55,728 nucleotides of DNA from Oscillospiraceae bacterium (GTDB lineage Bacteria; Bacillota; Clostridia; Oscillospirales; Oscillospiraceae), in contig JAETNP010000013.1 of NCBI GenBank assembly GCA_021768185.1, forward strand, positions 1-55,728, in the 5' to 3' direction. Made by a program: the position numbers and the translations under genes. The notes beneath the pieces are model-generated. The model ran no database searches, was not told the origin of the DNA, and saw only the letters and a list, made by a program, of their open reading frames with translations. Positions 19,094 to 27,433 of the stretch are shown here, in pieces; position 1 is the stretch's first letter, and the number at the start of each line of letters is the position of its first letter.

Positions 19094-20209
19094 TCACTTG
19101 ATGGCAATCCAATACCGGCGGATCCGGCCGGAGTTTCCAATGCCGGGCGTATCCTCCACCTCGTTTTCCAGCACGCCGCCGTTGGCGAGGATGGTTTTCT
19201 CCGAGCCGGGGTTTCCCTGATGGTCGCAGGTCACAAGGACCTTCTCTTCCCCTGCCTTCCGGCATTCTTCAAGGGTCAGGCGCAGCTGCTCCTTGGCGTA
19301 TCCCTTCCGGCGCTCGGTGGGACGAATGCAGTAGCCGATATGTCCGCCGTACTGGAGCAGGAACTCCGACAGAGGACTGGGACGGTAGTTGATGATACCC
19401 ACCACCTGGCCGTCGGACTGCCGGACCGTCAGCCAGGTGCGAGAAGGCGACCGCCCCTTTTTCTCCTCCCGGCCCCGGAAGTCCAGCCACTCCTCATAGG
19501 TCTCCACTTCTCTCAGGCCGTTGCAGCCGTCGAAGTCGCTGCCGTACTCCAGCATCTCGGCTTTGAAGGCCATGACCTGGTCTTTATACTCCATAGTTGG
19601 TTCGACTAATTCTAAAATATCCATAACTTGAAATCTCCTCGCTAATCGGGGCGCAAACTTTTTCAGCAGCTTCCACAGCAGATAGCCGCAGAATACGCCC
19701 AGGGTGTTCAAAATAATGTCGTCAATATCAAAGGCGCGGCCTACGCACAATTGCCAGCACTCTACAGCTCCGGTGATACAGAAACCGGTCAGCAGCGCCC
19801 GCTTCCAGGTATACCCCCGCCACAGCAGCGCGGCGAAAAAACCGAAGGGCACGAACATAATGATATTCCCAGCCAAATTGAAAAGGGACCATCCGTCTGT
19901 TTGAAACGTCTGCAAAGGAGTAAAATTAACCCCTCCCAGCTTGAAAAATGGAGCTCCGCCCGCATTCCAGCGATACCCGTTCGCCAGGTCCACCAGGGAG
20001 GCGGACACCCAGTAGGGCGTCAGCGCCAGCAGGACCATCCCGCCGCAGTACATCCACAGCAGCGCCATCCCTGCCTCACGGAATGCCGGGCTGACGAGCC
20101 CCTTTTGCCGGAGTTTTTTGCGCCGCGGCGGCAATATGCAGAAAAACAGTACAAGAGCTGGAACCGCGCCGCAGAAAAGGGTGAATAAATATCGGAACAG
20201 TCTGCTCAT
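19094..20209 (-). CDS. VanZ-like membrane domain fused to GNAT acetyltransferase
   Basis: 371 residues in one frame. Residues 1 to about 185 are a VanZ-like membrane domain: N-terminal membrane helix, then NLAGNIIMFVPFGFFAALLW, CWQLCVGRAFDIDDIILNTLG and another helix. After a basic linker, residues about 195-371 are a GNAT acetyltransferase with VVGIINYR, HIGYCIRPTERRKGYAKEQL (the acetyl-CoA loop) and a C-terminal strand. An internal ATG at the start of MDILELVEPTMEYKDQ could also initiate the enzyme alone. The substrate is unknown. The gene lies 1 base after the methyltransferase and just before ecfA1. Confidence 0.85.
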   Translation of the reverse strand: MSRLFRYLFTLFCGAVPALVLFFCILPPRRKKLRQKGLVSPAFREAGMALLWMYCGGMVLLALTPYWVSASLVDLANGYRWNAGGAPFFKLGGVNFTPLQTFQTDGWSLFNLAGNIIMFVPFGFFAALLWRGYTWKRALLTGFCITGAVECWQLCVGRAFDIDDIILNTLGVFCGYLLWKLLKKFAPRLARRFQVMDILELVEPTMEYKDQVMAFKAEMLEYGSDFDGCNGLREVETYEEWLDFRGREEKKGRSPSRTWLTVRQSDGQVVGIINYRPSPLSEFLLQYGGHIGYCIRPTERRKGYAKEQLRLTLEECRKAGEEKVLVTCDHQGNPGSEKTILANGGVLENEVEDTPGIGNSGRIRRYWIAIK

Positions 20210-20210
20210 C

Positions 20211-21077
20211 CTACCGGTCCCCTGTCCACCGCCCCGTGGACCCGCAGGGCAGGACCAGGCCCGTCTCCGTCACCGGCAGGCCGATCTCATCGCTGACGGT
20301 GCGGCCTCCGAATTTCCGGGAGACCACCGTTTCCAGGATGTAGGTCAGCACGCTGGGGGCAAGGCCGGTGGTGTAGGAGTTGATGATAATAAACAGAGGC
20401 TCGTCCGAGAGAACGCCGGCGCACAATTCCACGAAGGGGTACAGGTTGTCCTCCAGCTTCCAGACTTCGCCGGTGGGACCCCGGCCATAGCTGGGCGGGT
20501 CCATGATGATGGCGTCGTAGCGGCGGCCCCGGCGGATCTCCCGCTCCACGAATTTGGCGCAGTCGTCCACGATCCAGCGGATAGGGGCCTCCTCCAGTCC
20601 GGAGGCCTTCGCGTTCTCCCGGGCCCACTGGACCATACCCTTGGCCGCGTCCACGTGGCACACGCTGGCTCCGGCGGCGGCGCAGGCCACGCTGGCGGCC
20701 CCGGTGTAGGCAAAGAGGTTCAGCACGTTCACCTTCCGTCCGGCGGCGCGGATCTGCTCCTGGGCAAACTCCCAATTGACCGCCTGCTCCGGGAAGAGGC
20801 CGGTGTGCTTGAAGTTCATGGGTTTGACCTGGAAGGTGAGGTTTTTATAGCGGACCTGCCACTGGCCCGGCAGCTTCCCCTTTTCCCAGCTGCCCCCTCC
20901 GGCGCTGGAGCGGAGATACCGTCCGTCGGGATGCTTCCAGCCATTGTGACGGCGGGGCGTGTTCCAGATGGCCTGGGGGTCCGGGCGCACCAGGATCTTG
21001 TCCCCCCAGCGCTCCAATTTTTCTCCGCCGCCGCAGTCCAGCAGCTCATAGTCCTTCCAGCCCTCCGCGATCCACAT
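20211..21077 (-). CDS. Class I SAM-dependent methyltransferase, RlmI/RlmK-like
   Basis: 288 residues from ATG 21077, which has GGAGG 8 bases upstream; ATG 21092 is in frame but lacks a site. A Rossmann SAM-binding core is clear: VLNLFAYTGAASVACAAAG (motif I), VDAAKGMVQWARENA, and the DPPSYGRG catalytic block as in 23S rRNA cytosine methyltransferases. There is no PUA domain. RNA methylation is the best guess. It is the first gene of the ecf operon and has a near-consensus promoter upstream. Confidence 0.85.
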   Translation of the reverse strand: MWIAEGWKDYELLDCGGGEKLERWGDKILVRPDPQAIWNTPRRHNGWKHPDGRYLRSSAGGGSWEKGKLPGQWQVRYKNLTFQVKPMNFKHTGLFPEQAVNWEFAQEQIRAAGRKVNVLNLFAYTGAASVACAAAGASVCHVDAAKGMVQWARENAKASGLEEAPIRWIVDDCAKFVEREIRRGRRYDAIIMDPPSYGRGPTGEVWKLEDNLYPFVELCAGVLSDEPLFIIINSYTTGLAPSVLTYILETVVSRKFGGRTVSDEIGLPVTETGLVLPCGSTGRWTGDR

Positions 21078-21109
21078 GGCCTTTTCCTCCATCTATAGAA
21101 ACTCATCTT

Positions 21110-21138
21110 ATTATATACCAGGTATTGGCAACCGTCAA
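21110..21138 (-). promoter_or_regulatory. Promoter of the methyltransferase-ecf operon
   Basis: On the minus strand TTGACG (21138-21133), a 17-base spacer and a consensus TATAAT (21115-21110), about 33 bases before the start codon at 21077. Confidence 0.75.
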
Positions 21139-21271
21139 CAAAAGAAGTTTAATTATCTTGGACGATTTTACAAGAAAAACTGCTTGTTTCTTTGACAAGG
21201 CCCCCGGGGCTTTGCGCAGCCCCCGTGCCGATTGAAGAAGAAACACCCGCCTTGAAAATTTATTTTTCCCC

Positions 21272-21300
21272 TTGACATTCCCTGAAAAATAAGGTATGAT
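21272..21300 (+). promoter_or_regulatory. Promoter of ylxM-ffh
   Basis: Consensus TTGACA (21272-21277), 17-base spacer, TATGAT (21295-21300), 47 bases before the ylxM start. It diverges from the methyltransferase promoter. Confidence 0.8.
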
Positions 21301-21347
21301 AACCAAGCGTGTAAAGCTCAGCCGCTTTACATGGAGGAGGGCGCACC

Positions 21348-21713
21348 GTGAAAAACCAAACTTACCGCATGACAATGCTGTTCGATTTTTACGGAGAGCT
21401 TCTGACCGAGAGACAGCGTGAATTCTTTGACCTCTACTATAATGAAGACCTCAGCCTCTCCGAGATCGCGGAGAACAGCGGCATCAGCCGCCAGGGCGTC
21501 CGGGATGTGATCGTACGCGCCGAGGCGGCCATGCAGGAGGTGGAGGACAAGACGGGGCTTATCCGCCGCTTTCTCCAGATGCAGGAGCACATCGCCGCCA
21601 TCGAGGAGGCCGCCGGCGAGCTGAAGACCATCAACTACCGGCAGTATGAGGACCCCCGCATCGACCAGCTGGCGGACGCCGTCACCCAGGCGGCCCAAGC
21701 CCTGAAGGAATAA
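21348..21713 (+). CDS. ylxM: YlxM-family helix-turn-helix protein of the SRP pathway
   Basis: 121 residues, GTG start with a GGAGGAGG site. The helix-turn-helix (LTERQREFFDLYYNEDLSLSEIAENSGISRQGVRDVI, residues about 19-55) is sigma-4-like, and a coiled-coil helix follows. YlxM is usually encoded right before ffh, as here (13 bases apart), and is thought to assist the signal recognition particle. The reading frame, position and size all fit. Confidence 0.9.
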   Translation: MKNQTYRMTMLFDFYGELLTERQREFFDLYYNEDLSLSEIAENSGISRQGVRDVIVRAEAAMQEVEDKTGLIRRFLQMQEHIAAIEEAAGELKTINYRQYEDPRIDQLADAVTQAAQALKE

Positions 21714-21726
21714 GGAGTGACAGTCC

Positions 21727-23115
21727 ATGGCATTTGAAGGTCTTTCCGAAAAACTGAACGCCGCGTTCCGCCGCCTGCGGGGCAAGGGACGCGTTACCGA
21801 GGCCGACGTCCGGGAGGCCATGAAGGAGGTACGTCTGGCCCTGCTGGACGCCGACGTCAGCTACGGCGTGGTCAAGGACTTCGTGGCCAAGGTCACCGAG
21901 CGGGCCGTGGGCACGGACGTGCTGGAGAGCCTCACCCCCGCCCAGCAGATCATCAAGATCGTCAACGAGGAGCTCACCCAGCTCATGGGCGGCGGCAATG
22001 AGAAGATCCATTTCGCCTCCAAGGGGCCCACGGTCATCATGATGGTGGGCCTCCAGGGCGCCGGTAAGACCACCAACGGCGCCAAGCTGGCGGGCTACCT
22101 GAAAAGGGAGCACGGCAAGCGGCCCCTGCTGGTGGCCTGCGACGTGTACCGCCCCGCCGCCATCACCCAATTGCAGGTAGTGGGCCAGCAGTTGGACATC
22201 CCCGTCTTCGCCCTGGGCCAGGTCAACCCGGTCCAGATCGCCCAGCACGCCGTCCGCCACGCCCGGGACAACGGGTTCGACACCGTGCTGCTGGATACCG
22301 CCGGACGGCTCCACATCGACGAGCAGCTCATGGACGAGCTGAAAAACATCAAGTCCGCCGTCACCCCCGATGAGATCCTCCTGGTGGTGGACGCCATGAC
22401 CGGCCAGGACGCCGTCAGCGCGGCCTCCGCCTTCGACGAGGCGCTGGGCATCGACGGCGTACTGCTCACCAAGCTGGACGGCGACGCCCGGGGCGGCGCG
22501 GCCCTGTCCATCCGGGCGGCTACCGGCAAGCCCATCAAGTTCATCGGCACCGGCGAAAAGCTGGACATGCTGGAGCTGTTCCATCCGGACCGCATGGCCT
22601 CCCGCATCCTGGGGATGGGCGACATGCTCTCCCTTATCGAGAAGGCCGAGCAGAGCTTCGACGAGAAGAAGGCCGCGGAGCTGGAGGAGAAGCTGAAAAA
22701 GAACCGCTTCACCCTCACCGACTACATGGAGCAGATGGCCCAGCTGCGGAAAATGGGCGACCTCAACCAGATGATGTCCATGTTCCCCGGACAGCTGGGC
22801 AAGCAGATGGCCGGCGCGCAGATCGACGACAAGATGCTCAACCGGCAGGAGGCCATTATCCTCTCCATGACCCCTAAGGAGCGCAATAACCCCTCCCTGC
22901 TGGACGCCAGCCGGAAGCGGCGCGTGGCCGCGGGCTGCGGCCTGGAGGTGGCCGATGTTAACCGGCTGCTCAAGCAGTACGAGATGATGCTCCAGCTCAC
23001 CAAGTCCCTCTCCAAGGGGAAGATGCCCTTGGGGCTGGGAAAGATGCCTCAGCTGGGAAAAATCGGCGGCATGAGCAAAATGCACGGCTTTGGCCGGAAG
23101 AAACGGCTGAAATAA
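21727..23115 (+). CDS. ffh: Signal recognition particle protein
   Basis: GTPase that binds signal peptides and SRP RNA and targets proteins to the membrane. 462 residues: N domain helices, G domain with GLQGAGKTT (P-loop near residues 107-115), DTAGRLHIDEQL and TKLDGDARGGA, then a methionine-rich M domain (about 300-430) with MGDLNQMM and the SRP-RNA-binding block near residue 400. Length and domain order are normal. A GGAGTG site precedes the start. Confidence 0.97.
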   Translation: MAFEGLSEKLNAAFRRLRGKGRVTEADVREAMKEVRLALLDADVSYGVVKDFVAKVTERAVGTDVLESLTPAQQIIKIVNEELTQLMGGGNEKIHFASKGPTVIMMVGLQGAGKTTNGAKLAGYLKREHGKRPLLVACDVYRPAAITQLQVVGQQLDIPVFALGQVNPVQIAQHAVRHARDNGFDTVLLDTAGRLHIDEQLMDELKNIKSAVTPDEILLVVDAMTGQDAVSAASAFDEALGIDGVLLTKLDGDARGGAALSIRAATGKPIKFIGTGEKLDMLELFHPDRMASRILGMGDMLSLIEKAEQSFDEKKAAELEEKLKKNRFTLTDYMEQMAQLRKMGDLNQMMSMFPGQLGKQMAGAQIDDKMLNRQEAIILSMTPKERNNPSLLDASRKRRVAAGCGLEVADVNRLLKQYEMMLQLTKSLSKGKMPLGLGKMPQLGKIGGMSKMHGFGRKKRLK

Positions 23116-23188
23116 TTTGTCGTAAATGCCCCGGCATTTATCATACACAAAAATCAATTTAATTTACTAAACTGGAGGAACAAACACC

Positions 23189-23428
23189 ATGGTTAAGATC
23201 AGACTGCGCCGCATGGGCGCGAAGAAGGCCCCTTATTACCGCGTCGTCGTGGCCGACAGCCGCTATCCCCGTGATGGTCGTTTCATTGAGGAGATTGGCA
23301 CGTACAATCCCTGCGTCTCCCCCGCTGAAATCAAAATCGACGCGGAGCGCGCCAAGGAGTGGATCAAGACCGGCGCTCAGCCCACCGATACTGTCCGCGC
23401 GCTGCTCAAGAAAGTTGACGTGCTCTGA
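23189..23428 (+). CDS. rpsP: 30S ribosomal protein S16
   Basis: 79 residues beginning [20 protein letters not shown], the S16 signature. The start has a TGGAGG site. Its TGA stop overlaps the ATG of khpA by one base, so the two are coupled. It lies 73 bases after ffh. Confidence 0.97.
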   Translation: MVKIRLRRMGAKKAPYYRVVVADSRYPRDGRFIEEIGTYNPCVSPAEIKIDAERAKEWIKTGAQPTDTVRALLKKVDVL

Positions 23429-23682
23429 TGGGCGAGGTCAAAGAGCACAGCGCCAAGGACCTGCTGCTCTATATCGCCAGAAGCCTGGTGGAGAACCCTG
23501 ATGCCGTCACCGTGACGGAGGTGGAGGGGGACCAGGAGCTGACGCTGGAGCTGCGTGTCGCCCCCGAAGACATGGGCAAGGTGATTGGCCGTCAGGGCCG
23601 CATCGCCAAGGAGATCCGGACCCTGGTCCGCTCCTGCGCCCAGCGCACGGGTCAGAAGGTCTCTGTGGATATCGTTGATTAA
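23428..23682 (+). CDS. khpA: KH-domain RNA-binding protein KhpA
   Basis: 84 residues with the KH core GKVIGRQGRIAKEIRTLVR (GxxG loop GRQG). The KhpA family forms a dimer with KhpB and binds many RNAs, influencing cell elongation and ribosome function. Immediately downstream a strong terminator ends the unit, so rimM and trmD, which usually follow, are not in this operon. Confidence 0.92.
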   Translation: MGEVKEHSAKDLLLYIARSLVENPDAVTVTEVEGDQELTLELRVAPEDMGKVIGRQGRIAKEIRTLVRSCAQRTGQKVSVDIVD

Positions 23683-23723
23683 AAGAACGTCCCTCCGGCA
23701 AAAGCCGGAGGGACGTTCTTTTA
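23683..23723 (+). terminator. Rho-independent terminator after khpA
   Basis: A perfect 17-bp stem (23683-23699 with 23704-23720), AAAA loop, ending in a T-run. It begins at the base after the khpA stop codon. Confidence 0.92.
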
Positions 23724-23772
23724 TATGCAGGATCTCTCCGTGCGGATCAGGGATTGACGGGAACTCCCGACG

Positions 23773-23999
23773 CTGTTTGCCGCTTTAGCGGCAAACGCGC
23801 TTAAAGCCGCGCGTGGTTTGGGATTGTTCTACAGAGAAGATTTTTTGAGCGCGGCTTTTGGGGAATTTCGTGCCTTGCGAGGCACGACCAGAGGCCCTGC
23901 CTCTGGACTCTGCGGCCTTTGTAGATTGTGCAATGACCCCGTCGAGGGGTCATGCACAATTGAATTTTGCACGGCCACTCGATGTGGCCGTTGCAAAAT
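23773..23999. repeat. Array of consecutive hairpins including two-hairpin cassette copy 2
   Basis: The 351-base gap between khpA and the M18 gene holds no gene. It has at least six hairpins in a row: GTTTGCCGC/GCGGCAAAC near 23773-23794, a wide AAAGCCGCGC/GCGCGGCTTT stem spanning about 23806-23861, GTGCCT/AGGCAC near 23870-23885, CCAGAGGC/GCCTCTGG near 23889-23907, then 23925-23960 and 23964-23999. The last two are the inverted copy of the cassette at 9903-9978. The segment 23802-23880 also resembles, in reverse, 35160-35226. Confidence 0.7.
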
Positions 24000-24033
24000 C
24001 GTGGCCGGCGAAACTTTTATTGAGGGCTGCCCT

Positions 24034-26031
24034 TTAGTTCCGGTACACCGCCGACATGCCCTTATAGGTCATGTAGCAGTCCAGCCTGGCTACCACCTCG
24101 AAGGGGGCGTGCATGGCCAGCACCGGCACGCCGGCGTCCAGAGTGTCGATGTTCCGGTTGGCCATGTAGGCCGCCACCGTGCCGCCGCCGCCGGCGTCTA
24201 CCTTGCCCAGCTCCGCCATCTGCCAGACGACGCCGTTCTCGTCAAAGATGCGCCGGACATACGCCACCAGCTCGGCGGAGGCATCGGACGCGCCGCCCTT
24301 GCCCCGGCTGCCGGTGTACTTGCACAGGCCGATGCCGTAGTTCAGGAAAGAGGCATTGTGCTTCTCATATACATCCCCGAAATTGGGGTCGAAGGCCGCC
24401 GTCACGTCCGCCGACAGGCAGAAGCTCTTCTCCAGGCAGGCGCGGACAGGCACGCCCTGGGTCTCGCACAGGTCCTCCATGAAGGTGTCAAAGGCCGCCG
24501 TCATCATGCCGCTGACGCCTACGGAACCGATTTCCTCCTTGTCCGCCAGGACGCATACCGCCGTCTTGCCGGGGACCTCCTCCAGGTCCAGCAGGGCCTT
24601 GAGGGCGGCGTAGCCGCACACCCGGTCGTCGTGGCCGTAGGCGCCGATCATGCTGCGGTCCAGGCCGATGTCCGTGGCGTTCACCGCCGGCACCGCCTCC
24701 AGCTCGGCGGAGATGAAGTCCGCCTCGGTGAAGCCGTACTTCTCGTACAGCAGCTTCATCACCGCCAGCTTCACCCGGTCCTTCTCCTCGCCTTCCATGG
24801 GCTCGCTGCCCACCAGGATGTTCAGCTGCTCGCCGGCAATGCCCTCGTCCAGGGTCTTCTTGCTCTGCTCCTTGCCCAGGTGGGGCAGCAGGTCGTTGAT
24901 CACCAGCTTGGGCTCCTCCCCCTCGCCGATAGCCACGGTGACGGTGCTGCCGTTTTTCAGGGCGACTACGCCGTGGAGCTCCAGGGGGATGGTCACCCAC
25001 TGGTACTTGCGGATGCCGCCGTAATAGTGGGTCTTCAGATAGGCCAGCTCATCCGCCTCATAGAGGGGCGTGGGCTTCAGGTCCAGCCGGGGGCTGTCGA
25101 TATGGGCCGCCGTGATCTGCGCGCCCTCTGCCAGAGACTTCTGGCCGATGACCGCCAGCAGCAGCATCTTTCCCCGGTTGTCCAGGTACACCTTGTCCCC
25201 GGCTTTCAGCTCCATCCCCCGGCGGTAGGGACGAAAACCCTTCTCCTCCGCCAGGCGGACGCCCTCCCGGACGCACTCCCGCTCGGTCTTGCCGGCGTCC
25301 AGAAACGCCTTGTAGCCCTCGCAGTAGCGGTCCATGGCCTCCCGCTCCTGGGCGGGCATCCGGTCATAGCCGTTCTTTTTTTCCACAAGAAGTGTCTTCT
25401 TCCACTCTTTCGCTTCCATTTTCATGTTCTCCTTCTGTCCTGTAATAAGCTCCAAAAGATTTTGGAAAAAGGAACGCATCAGCTCCTGACAGGCGTCCCA
25501 GTCCTCCTCCTGGTTCTCCAGGAGGAAGGTGCAGTGCTCCCGATACCAGAGCTCAGGCTTTTGGGCGTCGATTCTGGCGCGGGCCTGCTCCTCGGTGAGC
25601 CCGTCCCGGACCATGATGCGCTTCAAGCGGATGGCGGGCGCCGCCGTCACAGCTACCGTGGCGCGGCACAACCGTCCCATCCCGGATTCTACCAGATTGA
25701 TGGCATCAATAGCAAGTCCTTTTTGTGAACAATTTTGAATTTTTTGTTCCACCGCCGCAGACACTGCGGGAAATACGATGCCGTTGAGCTTATCCAGCTC
25801 ACGCCGGTCACCGAACACCCGCTTTGCCAGCGCCCGGCGGTCCAGGCCGCCGTCCGGCAGGAACACCGGCCCGAAGGCGTCCTCCAGGGCCCGCCGCAGG
25901 GACTGGTCCGTGCGGAGCATCCGGTGGTACAGCGCGTCGCAGTCCACGATCTCGAAGCCCATCTCCGCCAGGACGTCCAGGGCCGTGGTCTTCCCCGCCC
26001 CGGTGGGGCCGGTAATACCGATGACGATCAT
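24034..26031 (-). CDS. coaE: Dephospho-CoA kinase (CoaE) fused in frame to M18-family aminopeptidase
   Basis: One open frame of 665 residues from ATG 26031, whose ATGA overlaps the sua5 stop. Residues 1-202 are CoaE, the last step of coenzyme A synthesis: Walker A GPTGAGKTT, DCDALYHRML and the TVAVTAAPAIRLKR lid region. The rest is a full-length M18 metallo-aminopeptidase of 461 residues with metal ligands in HIDSPRLDLKP, YGHDDRVCGY, DKEEIGSVG and LAMHAPFEV. At the junction AAGGAG lies 9 bases before ATG 25419, so the peptidase may be translated separately. Either the coaE stop codon has been lost, making a fusion, or a sequence error removed it. Confidence 0.85.
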   Translation of the reverse strand: MIVIGITGPTGAGKTTALDVLAEMGFEIVDCDALYHRMLRTDQSLRRALEDAFGPVFLPDGGLDRRALAKRVFGDRRELDKLNGIVFPAVSAAVEQKIQNCSQKGLAIDAINLVESGMGRLCRATVAVTAAPAIRLKRIMVRDGLTEEQARARIDAQKPELWYREHCTFLLENQEEDWDACQELMRSFFQNLLELITGQKENMKMEAKEWKKTLLVEKKNGYDRMPAQEREAMDRYCEGYKAFLDAGKTERECVREGVRLAEEKGFRPYRRGMELKAGDKVYLDNRGKMLLLAVIGQKSLAEGAQITAAHIDSPRLDLKPTPLYEADELAYLKTHYYGGIRKYQWVTIPLELHGVVALKNGSTVTVAIGEGEEPKLVINDLLPHLGKEQSKKTLDEGIAGEQLNILVGSEPMEGEEKDRVKLAVMKLLYEKYGFTEADFISAELEAVPAVNATDIGLDRSMIGAYGHDDRVCGYAALKALLDLEEVPGKTAVCVLADKEEIGSVGVSGMMTAAFDTFMEDLCETQGVPVRACLEKSFCLSADVTAAFDPNFGDVYEKHNASFLNYGIGLCKYTGSRGKGGASDASAELVAYVRRIFDENGVVWQMAELGKVDAGGGGTVAAYMANRNIDTLDAGVPVLAMHAPFEVVARLDCYMTYKGMSAVYRN
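25429..25434 (-). promoter_or_regulatory. Internal ribosome binding site before the M18 half
   Basis: AAGGAG on the minus strand, 9 bases before ATG 25419 and 3 bases before ATG 25425. Its good spacing to 25419 suggests that the aminopeptidase start is still used although no stop codon separates it from coaE. Confidence 0.6.
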
Positions 26032-27056
26032 GTCGCTGCCTCCCCTGTGTCCACCACCTGAAAGCCCGCCGCCTTTTTCAGCCGGTTGGCTACCGCCAAC
26101 CCCAGGCCCCCGTCCCCGGGACACTGGGCGTAAATGGCGTCCACGTCCGTCTCATCAAAGGCCCGCAGGGCGTCGAACACCCGCCGGGCCTGCTCCGCCT
26201 TGTCCCCGGCGGAACCGATGGCCTCCACCACGCAGCCGGGGAAATCCCCGGCAAACTCGTCAAAGCAGATGACCCCGGTGTGCTCCCCCAGATGCCGCCG
26301 GATATACCGGGCGGTACGGCGGCTCTCTCCGGTGACCACGGTGACGGGCGCCTTGGGGGCGTAGTGGCGGTACTTCATGCCGGGGGCGCGGGGCTTCTCG
26401 CCGGCGGCGAGGGGAGCCAGGACGGCCTTGTCCACGGCCACCTCCCCCAGAACCTCCCGCAATGCCTCCAGCGGCAGTCCGCCGGGACGCAGGAGACGAG
26501 GGACGGAGGCGGTCAGGTCGATGATAGTGGACTCCACCCCCACGCCGCAGGGGCCGCCGTCCACGATGGCCTCAATCCGTCCCTCCATATCCTCCAGCAT
26601 ATGGGCGGCGCAGGTGGGGCTGGGACGGCCGGAGAGATTCCCGCTGGGGGCCGCCACCGGCACCCTCGCCGCCCGGATGATCTCCAGCGTCACCGGATGG
26701 TTGGGGCAGCGCACGCCCACGGTGTCCAGACCGCAGGTGACAATGTTGGGCACGTTCACCTTCCGCTGGAGGATCATGGTCAGCGGCCCGGGCCAGAAGC
26801 GCTCCGCCAGCATATACGCCTCCGGCGGGATGTTCCGGCAGTACCGCTCCAGCCACCCGGCCTCTGGGATGTGGAGGATGAGGGGGTTGTCCTGGGGGCG
26901 GCCCTTGGCCTCAAAAATGCGTCGCACCGCCTGGGCGTTGAGGCCGTCGGCCCCCAGGCCGTAGACCGTCTCCGTAGGGATGCCCAGCAGGCCGCCGTCC
27001 CGGAGGACGGCGGCGGCGGCGGCGATGTCATGTCCGGTCAGAAGCTGTGTTTTCAT
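26028..27056 (-). CDS. sua5: L-threonylcarbamoyladenylate synthase, Sua5 type
   Basis: Makes threonylcarbamoyl-AMP from threonine, bicarbonate and ATP for the t6A modification of ANN-decoding tRNAs. 342 residues: YrdC domain (about 10-195) with IPTETVYGLGADG, KGRPQDNPLILHI and VPVAAPSGNLSGRPSPT, then the C-terminal Sua5 domain beginning near PGMKYRHYAPKAPVTVV. The length shows the two-domain Sua5 form and not the short TsaC. It overlaps the coaE start by ATGA. Confidence 0.93.
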   Translation of the reverse strand: MKTQLLTGHDIAAAAAVLRDGGLLGIPTETVYGLGADGLNAQAVRRIFEAKGRPQDNPLILHIPEAGWLERYCRNIPPEAYMLAERFWPGPLTMILQRKVNVPNIVTCGLDTVGVRCPNHPVTLEIIRAARVPVAAPSGNLSGRPSPTCAAHMLEDMEGRIEAIVDGGPCGVGVESTIIDLTASVPRLLRPGGLPLEALREVLGEVAVDKAVLAPLAAGEKPRAPGMKYRHYAPKAPVTVVTGESRRTARYIRRHLGEHTGVICFDEFAGDFPGCVVEAIGSAGDKAEQARRVFDALRAFDETDVDAIYAQCPGDGGLGLAVANRLKKAAGFQVVDTGEAAT

Positions 27057-27094
27057 CTTTTCGTTTCAGCTCCATTGTTGTAAAATCATAAATT

Positions 27095-27427
27095 CCGCCG
27101 TTGGCGGGCCCCTAACAAACGAACCATCTCCCGTCACGCTCCCCGGGGAGTTCGCCCCGCCAGACGGTAGTGGCCGCCGACTACCACGCTAAAATAGACG
27201 CAGAAGGGGAACGAAGCGGACGGTACCTTCGGTAGACAAAACTTACTGTGCCTCGGGCACAAAGCTAATCACCCCCGTAATTTAGGAAGGTTCTTAGGAA
27301 ACGTAGTTTCCTAAGCGCGTTTTTGCCTACTTTTGCCGCGGGGCAAAAGTAGGCGCAGGGCGTCCGGGGCCGCGTAGGCCCCGGGGTATCGAATAGAAGT
27401 AAGCCACCTCGCGCCCGCAGGGCGCGA
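27095..27427. repeat. Element D: short, one-ended copy between sua5 and prfA
   Basis: The left side has only a small CCGCC/GGCGG hairpin (27095-27107). It then runs as reverse-complemented module L1 (about 27145-27280) into a full right end: CTTAGGAAA/TTTCCTAAG (27293-27315), a TACTTTTGCC hairpin, a GGGGCC-rich hairpin, and TCGCGCCC/GGGCGCGA (27409-27427), 6 bases from the prfA stop codon. The left hairpin set and an R module are missing, so it looks like a half element. Confidence 0.8.
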
Positions 27428-27433
27428 AAGGAC

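Noticed and set aside
23773..23999. Possible CRISPR-like array
   Set aside because: Consecutive hairpins differ from one another in sequence and spacing; there are no identical repeats with unique spacers and no cas genes.
23818..25728. 636-codon plus-strand open frame starting in the hairpin array
   Set aside because: Most of it is antisense to the M18 aminopeptidase. The short FREFRALR-like similarity to the 35 kb region comes from the shared repeat.
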